The notes: generated from the sequence alone by a model not told the origin. A stretch of DNA of 15,184 nt from Verrucomicrobiota bacterium (GCA_003694825.1 RFJS01000436.1:1-15184), one strand, 5' to 3'. Counted from the first letter of the stretch, positions 6,187 through 13,291 are shown. Made by a program: numbers and translations.

Positions 6187-7851
6187 ATGTTCACCTGGAT
6201 TCAGACCACGTTCAAGAAACACCTCCCGGTCTTCATCGTCCTCCTCCTGCTCCTGCTGATCATCCCCTTCGTCTTCACGATCGGCGCCATGCCGGGGCTT
6301 GGTTTCGCTGAACGCAAAACCCGCAAGCTCGAAATCTTCGGCAAGCCCTTCACCACCGAAGCCCAGCGCAACGCCTTCTTCGAGGGTGCCAGCCTCAGCG
6401 TCTTCCTCACCACCGGACGCCCCGCCCTCGACGGCAATCAACTCCAGTTCTACGCCTTCCGCCGCGCCGCCGCTCTCCAGTATGCCGACAAGCTCGGTAT
6501 CCCCGAGCCCACGGAGGAGAACCTCGCCGAGTTCATCAAGACCCTCCCGGCCTTCCAGGGCCCGGATGGCAACTACAGCCCTGAAGCCTACACCCGGTTC
6601 CGCGACAACATCGCCGCCAACCCGCAAGCCGACGTCAGCCTCATCAACCGCGTCCTGCGCGACGACTGGAGAGTCGCCCAGGTCGAGCGCATCCTCGGCG
6701 GCCCCGGCTTCGTGACCGACGACGAAATCCGCCAGGTGCTCATCCGCAACCACACCCGCTGGACCGTCGAGCGCGCCACCCTCGACCTCTCCGGCATTAC
6801 CGACCCCACCGAACCCACCGAAGAGGAAATCCAGCAGTGGTTCGAAACCAACAAGATCCGCTACCGGCTCCCCGAGCGCGTCCGTGTCGACTACGCGCTG
6901 TTCCGAGCCTCTGAATACGCGGTGAAAGTCCAGCTCACCGACGACGAAATCAGCGCCTACTTCGAACAAAACAAGTCCCGCTACCGCCAGCCGGCACCGG
7001 AAGTCGCCGAGGGGGAAACCCCGCCGCCGCCCGTCGAGCCCACGCTCGAGGAAGTCCGTGATCGGGTCGTCGCCGACCTCACGCGCATCCGTGCCCGCAC
7101 GCTCGCGGCCGAAGCCGCCGCCGACTTCGCCTACGACCTCTTCGATCGCGGCCTCAAACCCGGCACCATCGAATTCGACAACGAACTCGCCGCCCGCGGC
7201 ATTCGCCTGCAAGCCGCCCCGCCCGTTGCCGCCGGCGGCGTTGTCCCCGCCCTCGGCTGGACCCCGCAGATCACCAGCGCCATCGCCAAGCTCGACGAAG
7301 ACCGGCCGGTCTCCGACCCCCTCCAGGCCGGCGACAACATCTACGTCGCGATTTTCCGCGAACGCATCCCCGCCGCCGACGCCACCCTCGCCGAAGTCCG
7401 CGACCGTGTCATCGCCGACCTCAAGGCCCACCGCAACCGCCAGGCCATCACCGCGCGCGGCAAGGAAATCCGCGAAAAGCTCCTCGCCGCCCTCGCCGAG
7501 GGCAAGACCTTCGCCGAAGCCGCTCAGGCGGAAGGCCTCGAAGTCAAACGGTGGGAGAACTTCACCTTCTCCGAGCTCCCGCAGGACATCGACTACGGTG
7601 TCCTCAGCCGCCTCGAAGAGCTCGCTCCGGGCGAAATCTCGCCGATGTCCGTCCAGGGAACCACCGGCGTCTTCGTCCACGTCGTCGCCCGCGAGGAACC
7701 GCCGATCGATCCCGCCAGCGAAGAATACATCGCCACCCGCGAAAACCTCATGCGGCAGGGTTCCGCCCTCACGGCCCAGGGCGTCCTCGCCGAGCTGGTC
7801 CAGCGCGAACTCGTCGCCGCCGGGCTCGCCGAAGAAACGCCCGTCGAATAA
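6187..7851 (+). CDS. PpiD-like membrane-anchored periplasmic chaperone, parvulin domain apparently missing
   Basis: A 554-residue protein with one N-terminal membrane anchor (FIVLLLLLLIIPFVFTIGAM, about 16-35) and a large, probably periplasmic, body. Residues 45-190 resemble the SurA_N/PpiD chaperone region (FYAFRRAAALQYADKLGI, FQGPDGNYSPEAYTRFRDNI, FVTDDEIRQVL). Residues 228-268 match the PpiD segment before the parvulin domain (ERVRVDYALFRASEY...DDEISAYFEQNKSRYRQP). The expected parvulin hallmark (an A-HIL strand and a later GGdLG motif) is not seen; the chain passes to a Pro-rich linker and EEVRDRVVADL (about 288-298), repeated as AEVRDRVIADL near 401-411. The likely role is folding of secreted or outer-membrane proteins without isomerase activity. 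ATG 6187 was chosen because it directly precedes the anchor; the same frame is open upstream to 5989 but that part is low-complexity. Fits an envelope neighbourhood with the TolC-type gene. Confidence 0.8.
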   Translation: MFTWIQTTFKKHLPVFIVLLLLLLIIPFVFTIGAMPGLGFAERKTRKLEIFGKPFTTEAQRNAFFEGASLSVFLTTGRPALDGNQLQFYAFRRAAALQYADKLGIPEPTEENLAEFIKTLPAFQGPDGNYSPEAYTRFRDNIAANPQADVSLINRVLRDDWRVAQVERILGGPGFVTDDEIRQVLIRNHTRWTVERATLDLSGITDPTEPTEEEIQQWFETNKIRYRLPERVRVDYALFRASEYAVKVQLTDDEISAYFEQNKSRYRQPAPEVAEGETPPPPVEPTLEEVRDRVVADLTRIRARTLAAEAAADFAYDLFDRGLKPGTIEFDNELAARGIRLQAAPPVAAGGVVPALGWTPQITSAIAKLDEDRPVSDPLQAGDNIYVAIFRERIPAADATLAEVRDRVIADLKAHRNRQAITARGKEIREKLLAALAEGKTFAEAAQAEGLEVKRWENFTFSELPQDIDYGVLSRLEELAPGEISPMSVQGTTGVFVHVVAREEPPIDPASEEYIATRENLMRQGSALTAQGVLAELVQRELVAAGLAEETPVE

Positions 7852-7855
7852 TCGT

Positions 7856-7884
7856 CGGCGGGGCTCCGCGATGGAGCTCCGCCG
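7856..7884 (+). terminator. Long GC hairpin after the PpiD-like stop
   Basis: CGGCGGGGCTCC (7856-7867) pairs with GGAGCTCCGCCG (7873-7884) across a five-base loop: twelve pairs including one G-T wobble, starting four bases after the TAA stop. The bases that follow are GAAACGACC, so there is no U-tract. It could be an atypical terminator, a transcript-stabilising 3' end, or an attenuating element before the zinc-ribbon gene that starts 31 bases on. Confidence 0.5.
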
Positions 7885-7914
7885 GAAACGACCATCCGCC
7901 ACGCGCGTCCCCCC

Positions 7915-8163
7915 ATGCCCCTGCGCGCCTACCAACCGCTCTCAAAGCCGTGCCGCCTCTGCGGCGACGGCTTCGAGATCATGCAGGCGGCAACCGAGCC
8001 CGCCCTCAGCGAATGTCCCCGCTGCGGCGCTCCCGTGCGCCCCTGCCCTGCCGCCGGAGTATCCATCCCCCGGATCACCCGCAAGCCTTCCATCTCGGAA
8101 GCGAAACAAGCCGGCTTCACCGTGCTCAAGCGCACCAGCGGCGGCGAATACGAAAAGCAATAA
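7915..8163 (+). CDS. FmdB-type zinc-ribbon small protein
   Basis: An 82-residue protein with two CxxC knuckles (Cys13-Cys16 and Cys34-Cys37) spaced by 17 residues in the order YQPL..PCRLCGDGFEIMQA...LSECPRCGAPVRP, the layout of the FmdB/CxxC_CxxC_SSSS family of putative regulatory zinc ribbons. The tail (about 50-82) is basic and ends in GGEYEKQ. It should bind one zinc ion; no partner is known from the sequence. It lies 63 bases after the PpiD-like gene, downstream of a strong hairpin. ATG 7915 is preceded by a run of six C and no Shine-Dalgarno; the conserved aromatic start of the family falls at residue 6, which supports this start. Function in the cell is unknown. Confidence 0.8.
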   Translation: MPLRAYQPLSKPCRLCGDGFEIMQAATEPALSECPRCGAPVRPCPAAGVSIPRITRKPSISEAKQAGFTVLKRTSGGEYEKQ

Positions 8164-8237
8164 AGCCTCCGTAACCGGGCGAGCCGACCCGCTGCGCCGG
8201 GGCCCCTTCAGCGTCCCGCGCCAGAGGGTCCGCTTCG

Positions 8238-8263
8238 CGCCGGACGACACCGCCGGACGACAC
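8238..8263 (+). repeat. Perfect 13-base tandem repeat upstream of the tolC-like gene
   Basis: CGCCGGACGACAC occurs twice head to tail (8238-8250 and 8251-8263), about 90 bases before the ATG at 8351. The first copy also forms an inverted repeat with GTCCG at 8229-8233. Two identical sites a little over one helical turn apart could be an operator, or a recent slippage duplication. Confidence 0.6.
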
Positions 8264-8340
8264 GCAGATTGCCCCGCGAGTATTTTCCGCGCAACCTGCC
8301 TGCCCCTCCGCTCGTCGCTACCCTGCCGAGTGTCACCAAC

Positions 8341-8344
8341 GGAG
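8341..8344 (+). promoter_or_regulatory. Shine-Dalgarno of the tolC-like gene
   Basis: GGAG lies six bases before ATG 8351, an ideal spacing. Few genes in this window have one, and it decides the start within a frame that is open for more than a kilobase upstream. Confidence 0.7.
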
Positions 8345-8350
8345 ATTCCC

Positions 8351-9916
8351 ATGCGCACGCTTCCCAACCGTTCTCGTCAGCTTCCTTTCCTGCTCCCCGC
8401 CCTCCTGCTCCTTGCTCCAACCGGACACGCGGCAGCATCACCGGTCCCGGGCGAGAGCTCCCCACCGCCCTCCGCCGCCGAAGTCGCGGCCGACGAAGGC
8501 CAGGCCATCCAGCCGGTCACCCTCGAGCAGGCCGTTCATGTCGCCCTCGCTGAAAACCTCCAGCTCATCACCGAACAATACGCCCGGCTCGCCGCCCGCG
8601 AGGCCGTGGCCATCGCTGAAGCCGAATTCGACCCGACCCTGGTCGCCGGCGCCCGCTCCAGCCTCAACCAACAGGCCGCCGCCGCCAGCGAGCTCGAGGG
8701 TGCCGCACAACCCCGCAGCGAATCCGCCCGGGCCAACGTCGGCATCAGCAAGAAAGTGGATACCGGCGCCACCATCGCGGTGAACTCCAACCTCGCCCGC
8801 AATCGCAGCAACTCCCGCTTCAGCCGCAACCTCTACTACGATGCCGACATCGCCCTGCGCATCACCCAACCCCTGCTCCAGGGCGGCGGACTCGCGGCCA
8901 ATCGCGCCCGCCGCCAGCGCGCCCGCATCGGCGTCGAGCGCAGCGACCTCACCTTTCGCACCGAGGCCCTCGATGTCGTTCGCGACACCGAAATCCACTT
9001 CTACGCGCTCGCCTACGCCCTGAAAAACCTCGAGGTCCAGCAACGCGGACTCGAAGCCGCCATCGCCTTCCGCGAGGAAAACGAAGCGCGCCTCCAGGCC
9101 GGCCTCGCCACCGAACTCGACGTCATGCAGGCCCGGGTCGCCGAGGCCAACCGACAATCCCGCATCCTCACGGCGCGCCAGGCGGTCCGCGATGCCGCCG
9201 ACCGTCTCCTCATGACCCTCGGCCGTCACGACTTCACCGGCCTCCCCGAGCCCGTCGGCCTCTCCTTCGAGCCCATCGAACCTCCATCCCTCGAACGGGC
9301 CTACGCCACCGCTCGCGAAAACGACCCGCAGATCCTCGCCGCCGAAGCCCTCCTCCGGCAGCTCGAACTCGACGTCACCCTCGCGGAAAATCAGAACCGT
9401 CCCCGGCTCGATCTCTCCGGCGTCCTTGGCTACTCCGGCCGCGACACCGATGACATCAACACCGCCGTCCGCGGCATCGGCGACGGCTACAATTGGCAGA
9501 TCGACCTCACCCTCTCCCTGCCCTGGGGCCAGCGCGAGGGCCGGGCTCGCGTCCACCAGGCCCGCCTCAGCCTCGAACAGCAGCGCGCCCGCCTTCGCCA
9601 GCTCGAACAGGATCTGCTCGTGCGCATCCGCGCCGCCGTCCGCGCTGTCGAGACCGACCTCAAGGCCATCGAGACCAACGCCATCGCCGCCGCCCTCAGC
9701 GCCCGCGAAACCGAGCTCGAACGCGCCAAATTCGACGCCGGCCTCAGCACCAGCCGCCTCGTCGTCGAGGCGCAGCAACGCGAAGACGAGGCCCGCATCC
9801 GCGAAACCCAGGCCCACATCGATCTGCTCCAGGATCTCGCCCGTCTCCGCCGCATCGAGGGCACCTCGCTCGCCCACTTCGGCGTCGAGCTCCCGGCGCC
9901 CGAGGTCGATTCCTGA
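8351..9916 (+). CDS. TolC-family outer-membrane efflux/secretion channel
   Basis: A 521-residue outer-membrane factor, the trimeric channel that links inner-membrane pumps or type I secretion systems to the outside. Seen: a signal peptide (RQLPFLLPALLLLAPTGHAAAS, about 9-30, likely cleavage after GHA), then two OEP repeats. The first starts TLEQAVHVALAENLQL (57-72) and includes AEAEFDPTLVAGA; the second starts SLERAYATARENDPQILAAEALL (about residue 313) and includes NRPRLDLSGVLGYSG. Long Ala/Arg/Glu/Gln-rich helices and IDLTLSLPWGQREGRARVHQARLSLEQQ fit the periplasmic helical barrel and beta regions. The start was chosen for the signal peptide and Shine-Dalgarno. No adaptor or pump gene is adjacent, so its partner is elsewhere. 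The stop codon abuts that of miaA. Confidence 0.93.
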   Translation: MRTLPNRSRQLPFLLPALLLLAPTGHAAASPVPGESSPPPSAAEVAADEGQAIQPVTLEQAVHVALAENLQLITEQYARLAAREAVAIAEAEFDPTLVAGARSSLNQQAAAASELEGAAQPRSESARANVGISKKVDTGATIAVNSNLARNRSNSRFSRNLYYDADIALRITQPLLQGGGLAANRARRQRARIGVERSDLTFRTEALDVVRDTEIHFYALAYALKNLEVQQRGLEAAIAFREENEARLQAGLATELDVMQARVAEANRQSRILTARQAVRDAADRLLMTLGRHDFTGLPEPVGLSFEPIEPPSLERAYATARENDPQILAAEALLRQLELDVTLAENQNRPRLDLSGVLGYSGRDTDDINTAVRGIGDGYNWQIDLTLSLPWGQREGRARVHQARLSLEQQRARLRQLEQDLLVRIRAAVRAVETDLKAIETNAIAAALSARETELERAKFDAGLSTSRLVVEAQQREDEARIRETQAHIDLLQDLARLRRIEGTSLAHFGVELPAPEVDS

Positions 9917-10870
9917 TCACGCTCCCGGCAGATCGAACAGACACTCGATGTCCGGTTCGCCCTCCGTCCGGTCCAGCCCGACGACCTTGTGGGGCGGCAA
10001 CTGGCGGCGAAACCACGTGCGCTGCTTGCGGACGAGTTTCCAGGTATTGGCCGCGATCCGCTCGGCCAGCGCCTCCAGGTCCGACTCTCCCGCGCGGATC
10101 CACTCGACCACCTCACGGTAGCCGATCGCCCCGGCCGCGCTCGGATTGCGCTCAAAGCCCAGCGCCATCAGCCGCCGCACCTCATCCACCAGCCCCTCGG
10201 CCAGCATCACCTCCACCCGGCGCCGGATCCGCTGCCGCAACACCTCCGGCTCGCGGGCGATCTCCACGATCCGCACCGTGTGATCGGAAAAAACTCCCGG
10301 CTGCGTCGCCATCCGGGCCTCCAGCGCCTGCAACGTCAGCCCCGACGCCAGGCAGCGCTCCAGAGCCCGGACGACCCGCCGGGGATTCCGCAGATCCACG
10401 CGCCCGGTTCCGTCCGGATTGAGCCGCTTCAACCATGCCACGAGCGACTCCAGCCCCTCCGCCGCCAATCGCGCCTCGAGATCCCGCCGCAATGCCGGAT
10501 CCACCGCCACATCGTCCACCACGTTCGCCCAGAACGCTTTCAGATAGAAACCACTGCCGCCCACCACCAGCACCCGCCGGCCACGCGCTTCAATCGCCTC
10601 CACCGCCGCCCGTGCCAGCGTCACGTAGCGCTTCACGTCCATCCGTTCCCGCGGATCGACGATATCGATCAAATGGTGCGGCACTGCCGCCAGCTCCTCC
10701 CGCTTCGGCTTCGCCGTGCCGATATCCATCCCGCGATAAAACAACAGCGAGTCCCCGGATACGATCTCCGCGCCGAAGCGCCGCGCCCAGGCGAGCGACA
10801 GGTCCGTCTTCCCGCATGCGGTGCATCCGGTCAGCACGTAAATCACCCGTTTCCCGGCCACGCCACTCAT
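9917..10870 (-). CDS. miaA: tRNA dimethylallyltransferase
   Basis: Transfers a dimethylallyl group from DMAPP to N6 of A37 in tRNAs that read codons starting with U, the first step towards ms2i6A. Length 317 is normal. Seen: P-loop GCTACGKT (15-22; the usual form is GPTASGKT, so Pro is replaced by Cys), DSLLFYRGMDIGTAKP (40-55), PHHLIDIVDP, VVGGSGFYLKAF, NPRRVVRALE, the GFERNPSAAGAIGYREV region and KQRTWFRR near the C-terminus. All core motifs are in order, so activity is expected. The start at 10870 is backed by a near-perfect Shine-Dalgarno. The gene is convergent with the tolC-like gene with no gap between stops, and divergent from the phosphoesterase gene. Confidence 0.96.
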   Translation of the reverse strand: MSGVAGKRVIYVLTGCTACGKTDLSLAWARRFGAEIVSGDSLLFYRGMDIGTAKPKREELAAVPHHLIDIVDPRERMDVKRYVTLARAAVEAIEARGRRVLVVGGSGFYLKAFWANVVDDVAVDPALRRDLEARLAAEGLESLVAWLKRLNPDGTGRVDLRNPRRVVRALERCLASGLTLQALEARMATQPGVFSDHTVRIVEIAREPEVLRQRIRRRVEVMLAEGLVDEVRRLMALGFERNPSAAGAIGYREVVEWIRAGESDLEALAERIAANTWKLVRKQRTWFRRQLPPHKVVGLDRTEGEPDIECLFDLPGA

Positions 10871-10871
10871 C

Positions 10872-10882
10872 GATCACCCCCT
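10872..10882 (-). promoter_or_regulatory. Near-perfect Shine-Dalgarno of miaA
   Basis: Read on the minus strand the bases are AGGGGGTGATC, ten of eleven matches to the full complement of the 16S rRNA 3' end (AGGAGGTGATC), one base before ATG 10870, so that the purine core sits at the normal distance. It is far stronger than at any other gene here. Confidence 0.75.
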
Positions 10883-10990
10883 GCCCTCTCGTCGCCTCTC
10901 GGCGCCCGCGACCGCGTGCATCCACACCACAGCCCGCCCCGTTCGTGACCCTCGCGTGACGCCTCCGCAACACTTTCGCGTCCGCGGAAT

Positions 10991-11061
10991 CGAGGCTCGC
11001 GCCCGCCCTCGAGATCGTCCTTCGTTGCCCCGGAGCCTGCCTCCGGCGTCCTTCGGACGCC
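10991..11061 (+). promoter_or_regulatory. Three tandem inverted repeats in the leader of the LpxH-like gene
   Basis: CGAGG (10991-10995) can pair with CCTCG (11007-11011). Next, CCGGAG (11030-11035) pairs perfectly with CTCCGG (11041-11046), loop CCTGC. Then GGCGTCC (11045-11051) pairs perfectly with GGACGCC (11055-11061), loop TTC. The last two share G11045 and G11046, so both cannot form completely at once. The last ends 18 bases before ATG 11080. No T-run follows. Suggestive of a structured 5' leader; no known RNA family is recognised. Confidence 0.45.
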
Positions 11062-11079
11062 CGCCGGATCATCCGCGGC

Positions 11080-11940
11080 ATGAAAAAGAAAATCATTCGC
11101 TACAAGACCATCATCCTCTCCGACGTCCATCTCGGCAGCGCCAACTCCAAGGCTCGCGAGGTCAATCACTTCCTGCGCCACACGCGTTCGGAAAAACTCA
11201 TCCTCAACGGAGACATCATCGACGGCTGGCAACTGCGCCGCGGCGCCCGCTGGACGAAACATCACACAAAATTCGTCCGCCACGTCCTCAAAAAGCTCCA
11301 GAAAGAAAATACCCACGTCGTCTACCTGCGCGGCAATCACGATGACATCCTCTCGCGCTTCCTTCCGCTGCAATTCGGCCGGCTCGAGGTTGTCGAAGAC
11401 CACATCCACTCGACCGCAAACGGCGACTACCTCGTGCTGCATGGCGACGTATTCGACTCGGTGATCAAAAACATGGTCATCGTCGCCCACCTCGGCGACC
11501 TCGGCTACAAGATCCTCCTGAGCCTCAACCGTGTCTACAACAAGTTCCGGGCCTGGCGCGGCAAGGAATACTACTCGCTGAGCCGAATCATCAAAGCGAA
11601 GGTCAAGTCCGCCGTCAGCCACATCTCCAGGTTCGAGCAGCAGCTCGCCTCCCTCGCCCGGGCCCGCGGCTGCCGCGGCGTGATCTGCGGGCACATTCAC
11701 ACCCCGGAGATCCGCATGATCGGCGACATCCATTACCTCAACTCCGGGGACTGGGTCGAATCGCTCACCGCCATCGTCGAGCATCAGGACGGCCGCTTCG
11801 AACTCATCGACTTCAAGCAATTCTGCGAAATGGTCCCGTTCGACAAAGCCTCCCAGGAAGCCCAGGAAAACGAGGACATCGATCCGAACGCACCCGATTC
11901 GGTCGAATCACAGATCATCCACTTTCCGCTCGCGCGTTGA
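11080..11940 (+). CDS. LpxH-like metallophosphoesterase (UDP-2,3-diacylglucosamine diphosphatase family)
   Basis: A 286-residue calcineurin-type phosphoesterase of the COG2908 group that includes LpxH, which cleaves UDP-2,3-diacylglucosamine in lipid A synthesis. All metal-binding motifs are present: SDVHLG (Asp15, His17), NGDIIDG (Asp45), RGNHDD (Asn86, His87), HGDVFD (His121) and CGHIHTP (His205, His207), followed by LNSGDWVESLTAIVEH, typical of the group. Residues 130-190 are the helical cap region, rich in basic and hydrophobic residues, suited to a lipid substrate at the membrane face. The tail beyond 250 is acidic (QEAQENEDIDPNAPD) and unlike the core. Many homologues are annotated as LpxH without proof, so the substrate is inferred. 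No Shine-Dalgarno; the leader can form tandem hairpins. Convergent with trpA, 32 bases apart. Confidence 0.85.
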   Translation: MKKKIIRYKTIILSDVHLGSANSKAREVNHFLRHTRSEKLILNGDIIDGWQLRRGARWTKHHTKFVRHVLKKLQKENTHVVYLRGNHDDILSRFLPLQFGRLEVVEDHIHSTANGDYLVLHGDVFDSVIKNMVIVAHLGDLGYKILLSLNRVYNKFRAWRGKEYYSLSRIIKAKVKSAVSHISRFEQQLASLARARGCRGVICGHIHTPEIRMIGDIHYLNSGDWVESLTAIVEHQDGRFELIDFKQFCEMVPFDKASQEAQENEDIDPNAPDSVESQIIHFPLAR

Positions 11941-11972
11941 TCCCGGCCGCCGCCTCGCCGCGCCCGCCTTGC

Positions 11973-12782
11973 TCACGGCTCCGTCGCCCGCAACCCGGCC
12001 ACCAGATCATCCGCCTTCGCGCGCAGCGCCCGCAAGATCGCCTCGCGATCGCCGAGGTGATCGCGGATGCAGTTGACCAGCGCACTGCCGACAACCACGC
12101 CGTCGGCCACGGCGGCCACCTGGCGGACATGCTCGCGCCGCGAGATCCCGAATCCCACCACCGTCGGCAGATCGATCGCCTTGCGAATGCGGGCCATCGC
12201 CTCCTTCAGGCCCGAAGCCACCGAATCGCGTTCTCCCGTCACCCCCTCACGCGACACATAGTAAACGAAGCCGCTCGCCACCTCGGCGATCTTGCTCAGA
12301 CGCCGCTCCGTCGTCGTCGGTGCCACGATAAAGATATTCTTCAACCCCTCGGCGCGGCTCGCCTCCAGCATCTCGCCGGCCTCCTCCGGCGGAAGATCCA
12401 GAGTCAACAATCCATCCACCCCCGCCTCCCGGACTTTTGCCAGATTTCGCGACAACCCGCTGGCGTAGACGAGATTGTAATAGGTGTAGAAAATGATCGG
12501 AATGTCGGTGAAACCGCGCACCTCCCGCGCCAGTTCATATACTTTCTCCAACGTCATCCCGCTCTCCAGCGCCCGCTGGGCCGCCAGTTGATTGGTCAGG
12601 CCATCCGCCACCGGATCGGAAAAAGGCACCCCCAGCTCGAGAATGTCCGTGCCCGCCTCGACCAGCTCGCGGCAACAGGCCACCGACGTCTCGAAATCCG
12701 GGTCGCCCGCACACAGGTAGGCGACAAAACACGCCCGATTCTCGGAACGGGCCTTTGCGAAGGCTGCAGAGATTCGATCCAT
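11973..12782 (-). CDS. trpA: Tryptophan synthase alpha chain
   Basis: Cleaves indole-3-glycerol phosphate to indole and glyceraldehyde 3-phosphate, passing indole to TrpB; last step of tryptophan synthesis. The product is 269 residues, matching E. coli TrpA (268). The catalytic residues fall at the E. coli numbers: Glu49 in ILELGVPFSDP and Asp60 in PVADG. Also seen: FVAYLCAGDPD, FYTYYNLVYASG, DLPPEEAGE, IVAPTTTERRL, GFVYYVSREGVTG and VVGFGISRREHV. Start 12782 (MDRISAAF) aligns with the family N-terminus; the frame is open to 12959 but that extension is low-complexity Gly/Arg and unconserved. No trpB lies beside it within the window: upstream is a tRNA gene on the other strand, so the gene stands apart from a trp operon here. 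No Shine-Dalgarno. Confidence 0.96.
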   Translation of the reverse strand: MDRISAAFAKARSENRACFVAYLCAGDPDFETSVACCRELVEAGTDILELGVPFSDPVADGLTNQLAAQRALESGMTLEKVYELAREVRGFTDIPIIFYTYYNLVYASGLSRNLAKVREAGVDGLLTLDLPPEEAGEMLEASRAEGLKNIFIVAPTTTERRLSKIAEVASGFVYYVSREGVTGERDSVASGLKEAMARIRKAIDLPTVVGFGISRREHVRQVAAVADGVVVGSALVNCIRDHLGDREAILRALRAKADDLVAGLRATEP

Positions 12783-12952
12783 GGAGAATCGCAGCGAAAG
12801 CCGATCCGCAGACCCCCGCAACTCCCAAAAGGCATCCCCGCGCCTCTCCCGCCGCACCCCGCGCGAACCGGCCAACCTGGCGCGCCCGATGCCCCATCCG
12901 CCCGCCGCCTCGCCTCCATTCGCGCCCCTGCTGAAACAGCTCGAGATTTCCA

Positions 12953-12981
12953 TTGACACTTCGCCGCCGCAGCGGGAATTT
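12953..12981 (+). promoter_or_regulatory. Candidate promoter of tRNA-His
   Basis: A perfect TTGACA (12953-12958) is followed after 17 bases by GAATTT (12976-12981), a poor match to TATAAT but the only AT-rich hexamer at the right distance. Transcription would start about 20 bases before the tRNA, a usual precursor leader length. Confidence 0.45.
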
Positions 12982-13008
12982 CCGCCCCCTTGTCTTCGCG
13001 ACGCCGAC

Positions 13009-13086
13009 GGTGGCTGTAGCTCAGTTGGTTAGAGCACCAGATTGTGGATCTGGGGGTCGCGGGTTCGAGTCCCGTCAGCCACCCCA
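13009..13086 (+). tRNA. tRNA-His (anticodon GTG), with encoded G-1 and CCA
   Basis: Complete cloverleaf. Acceptor stem GTGGCTG (13010-13016) pairs with CAGCCAC (13076-13082). The D arm is GCTC...GAGC, the anticodon stem CCAGA/TCTGG encloses the loop TTGTGGA with anticodon GTG at 13044-13046, and the T arm is GCGGG TTCGAGT CCCGT. The histidine-specific G-1 is encoded at 13009, opposite discriminator C at 13083, and CCA follows at 13084-13086. This G-1:C73 pair is the identity element for HisRS. It stands alone, between trpA (opposite strand) and the UroD-like gene. Confidence 0.97.
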
Positions 13087-13164
13087 TCAGGAAGCGGCCG
13101 CTCGATGACACGCCCCGGCCCGCCCCAGGCCCAGTTCCCCGAGACCCGCGAATCAAGCGATGTG

Positions 13165-13180
13165 CCGCAGACCGCTGCGG
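13165..13180 (+). repeat. Hairpin downstream of tRNA-His
   Basis: CCGCAG (13165-13170) pairs perfectly with CTGCGG (13175-13180) across the loop ACCG, about 80 bases after the tRNA end. No T-run follows. It may end the tRNA precursor or be incidental. Confidence 0.25.
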
Positions 13181-13253
13181 GATTCTGCCGCTCCCCGTCC
13201 GCGCCACGGACTTCGAACCATCCCATGGTCGGCGCTCGCATCCCCCGCCCCCA

Positions 13254-13291
13254 GAAAAACAGACGGCCGGCTCCGCACAGGAACCCGGCCG
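13254..13291 (-). terminator. Intrinsic terminator of the UroD-like gene
   Basis: On the minus strand CGGCCGG pairs with CCGGCCG (13285-13291 and 13264-13270 in plus coordinates) across a 14-base loop, and is followed two to three bases later by TGTTTTTC (T-run at 13255-13259). It lies about 50 bases downstream of the stop at 13339. Stem plus U-tract make this the only textbook Rho-independent terminator in the window. Confidence 0.7.

Noticed and set aside
6172..7935. 587-codon antisense ORF opposite the PpiD-like gene
   Set aside because: Repetitive Gly/Glu/Val/Asp composition mirrors the codon bias of the plus-strand gene.
7058..8350. Long upstream extension of the tolC-like frame (ORF of 952 codons)
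   Set aside because: It overlaps the PpiD-like and FmdB-like genes in another frame, its translation is Ser/Pro/Arg low-complexity, and the true start at 8351 has a Shine-Dalgarno and signal peptide.
10805..10828. Unusual P-loop GCTACGKT in MiaA (Cys for Pro) as a sign of altered function
   Set aside because: The rest of the loop and all other motifs are intact; this looks like tolerated lineage variation.
11937..12956. 339-codon plus-strand ORF opposite trpA
   Set aside because: Shadow of trpA; His/Arg/Gln-rich with no motif.
12783..12959. N-terminal extension of TrpA
   Set aside because: The 59 extra residues are Gly/Arg/Ala-rich and lie before the conserved family N-terminus; with start 12782 the catalytic Glu49 and Asp60 fall at standard positions.
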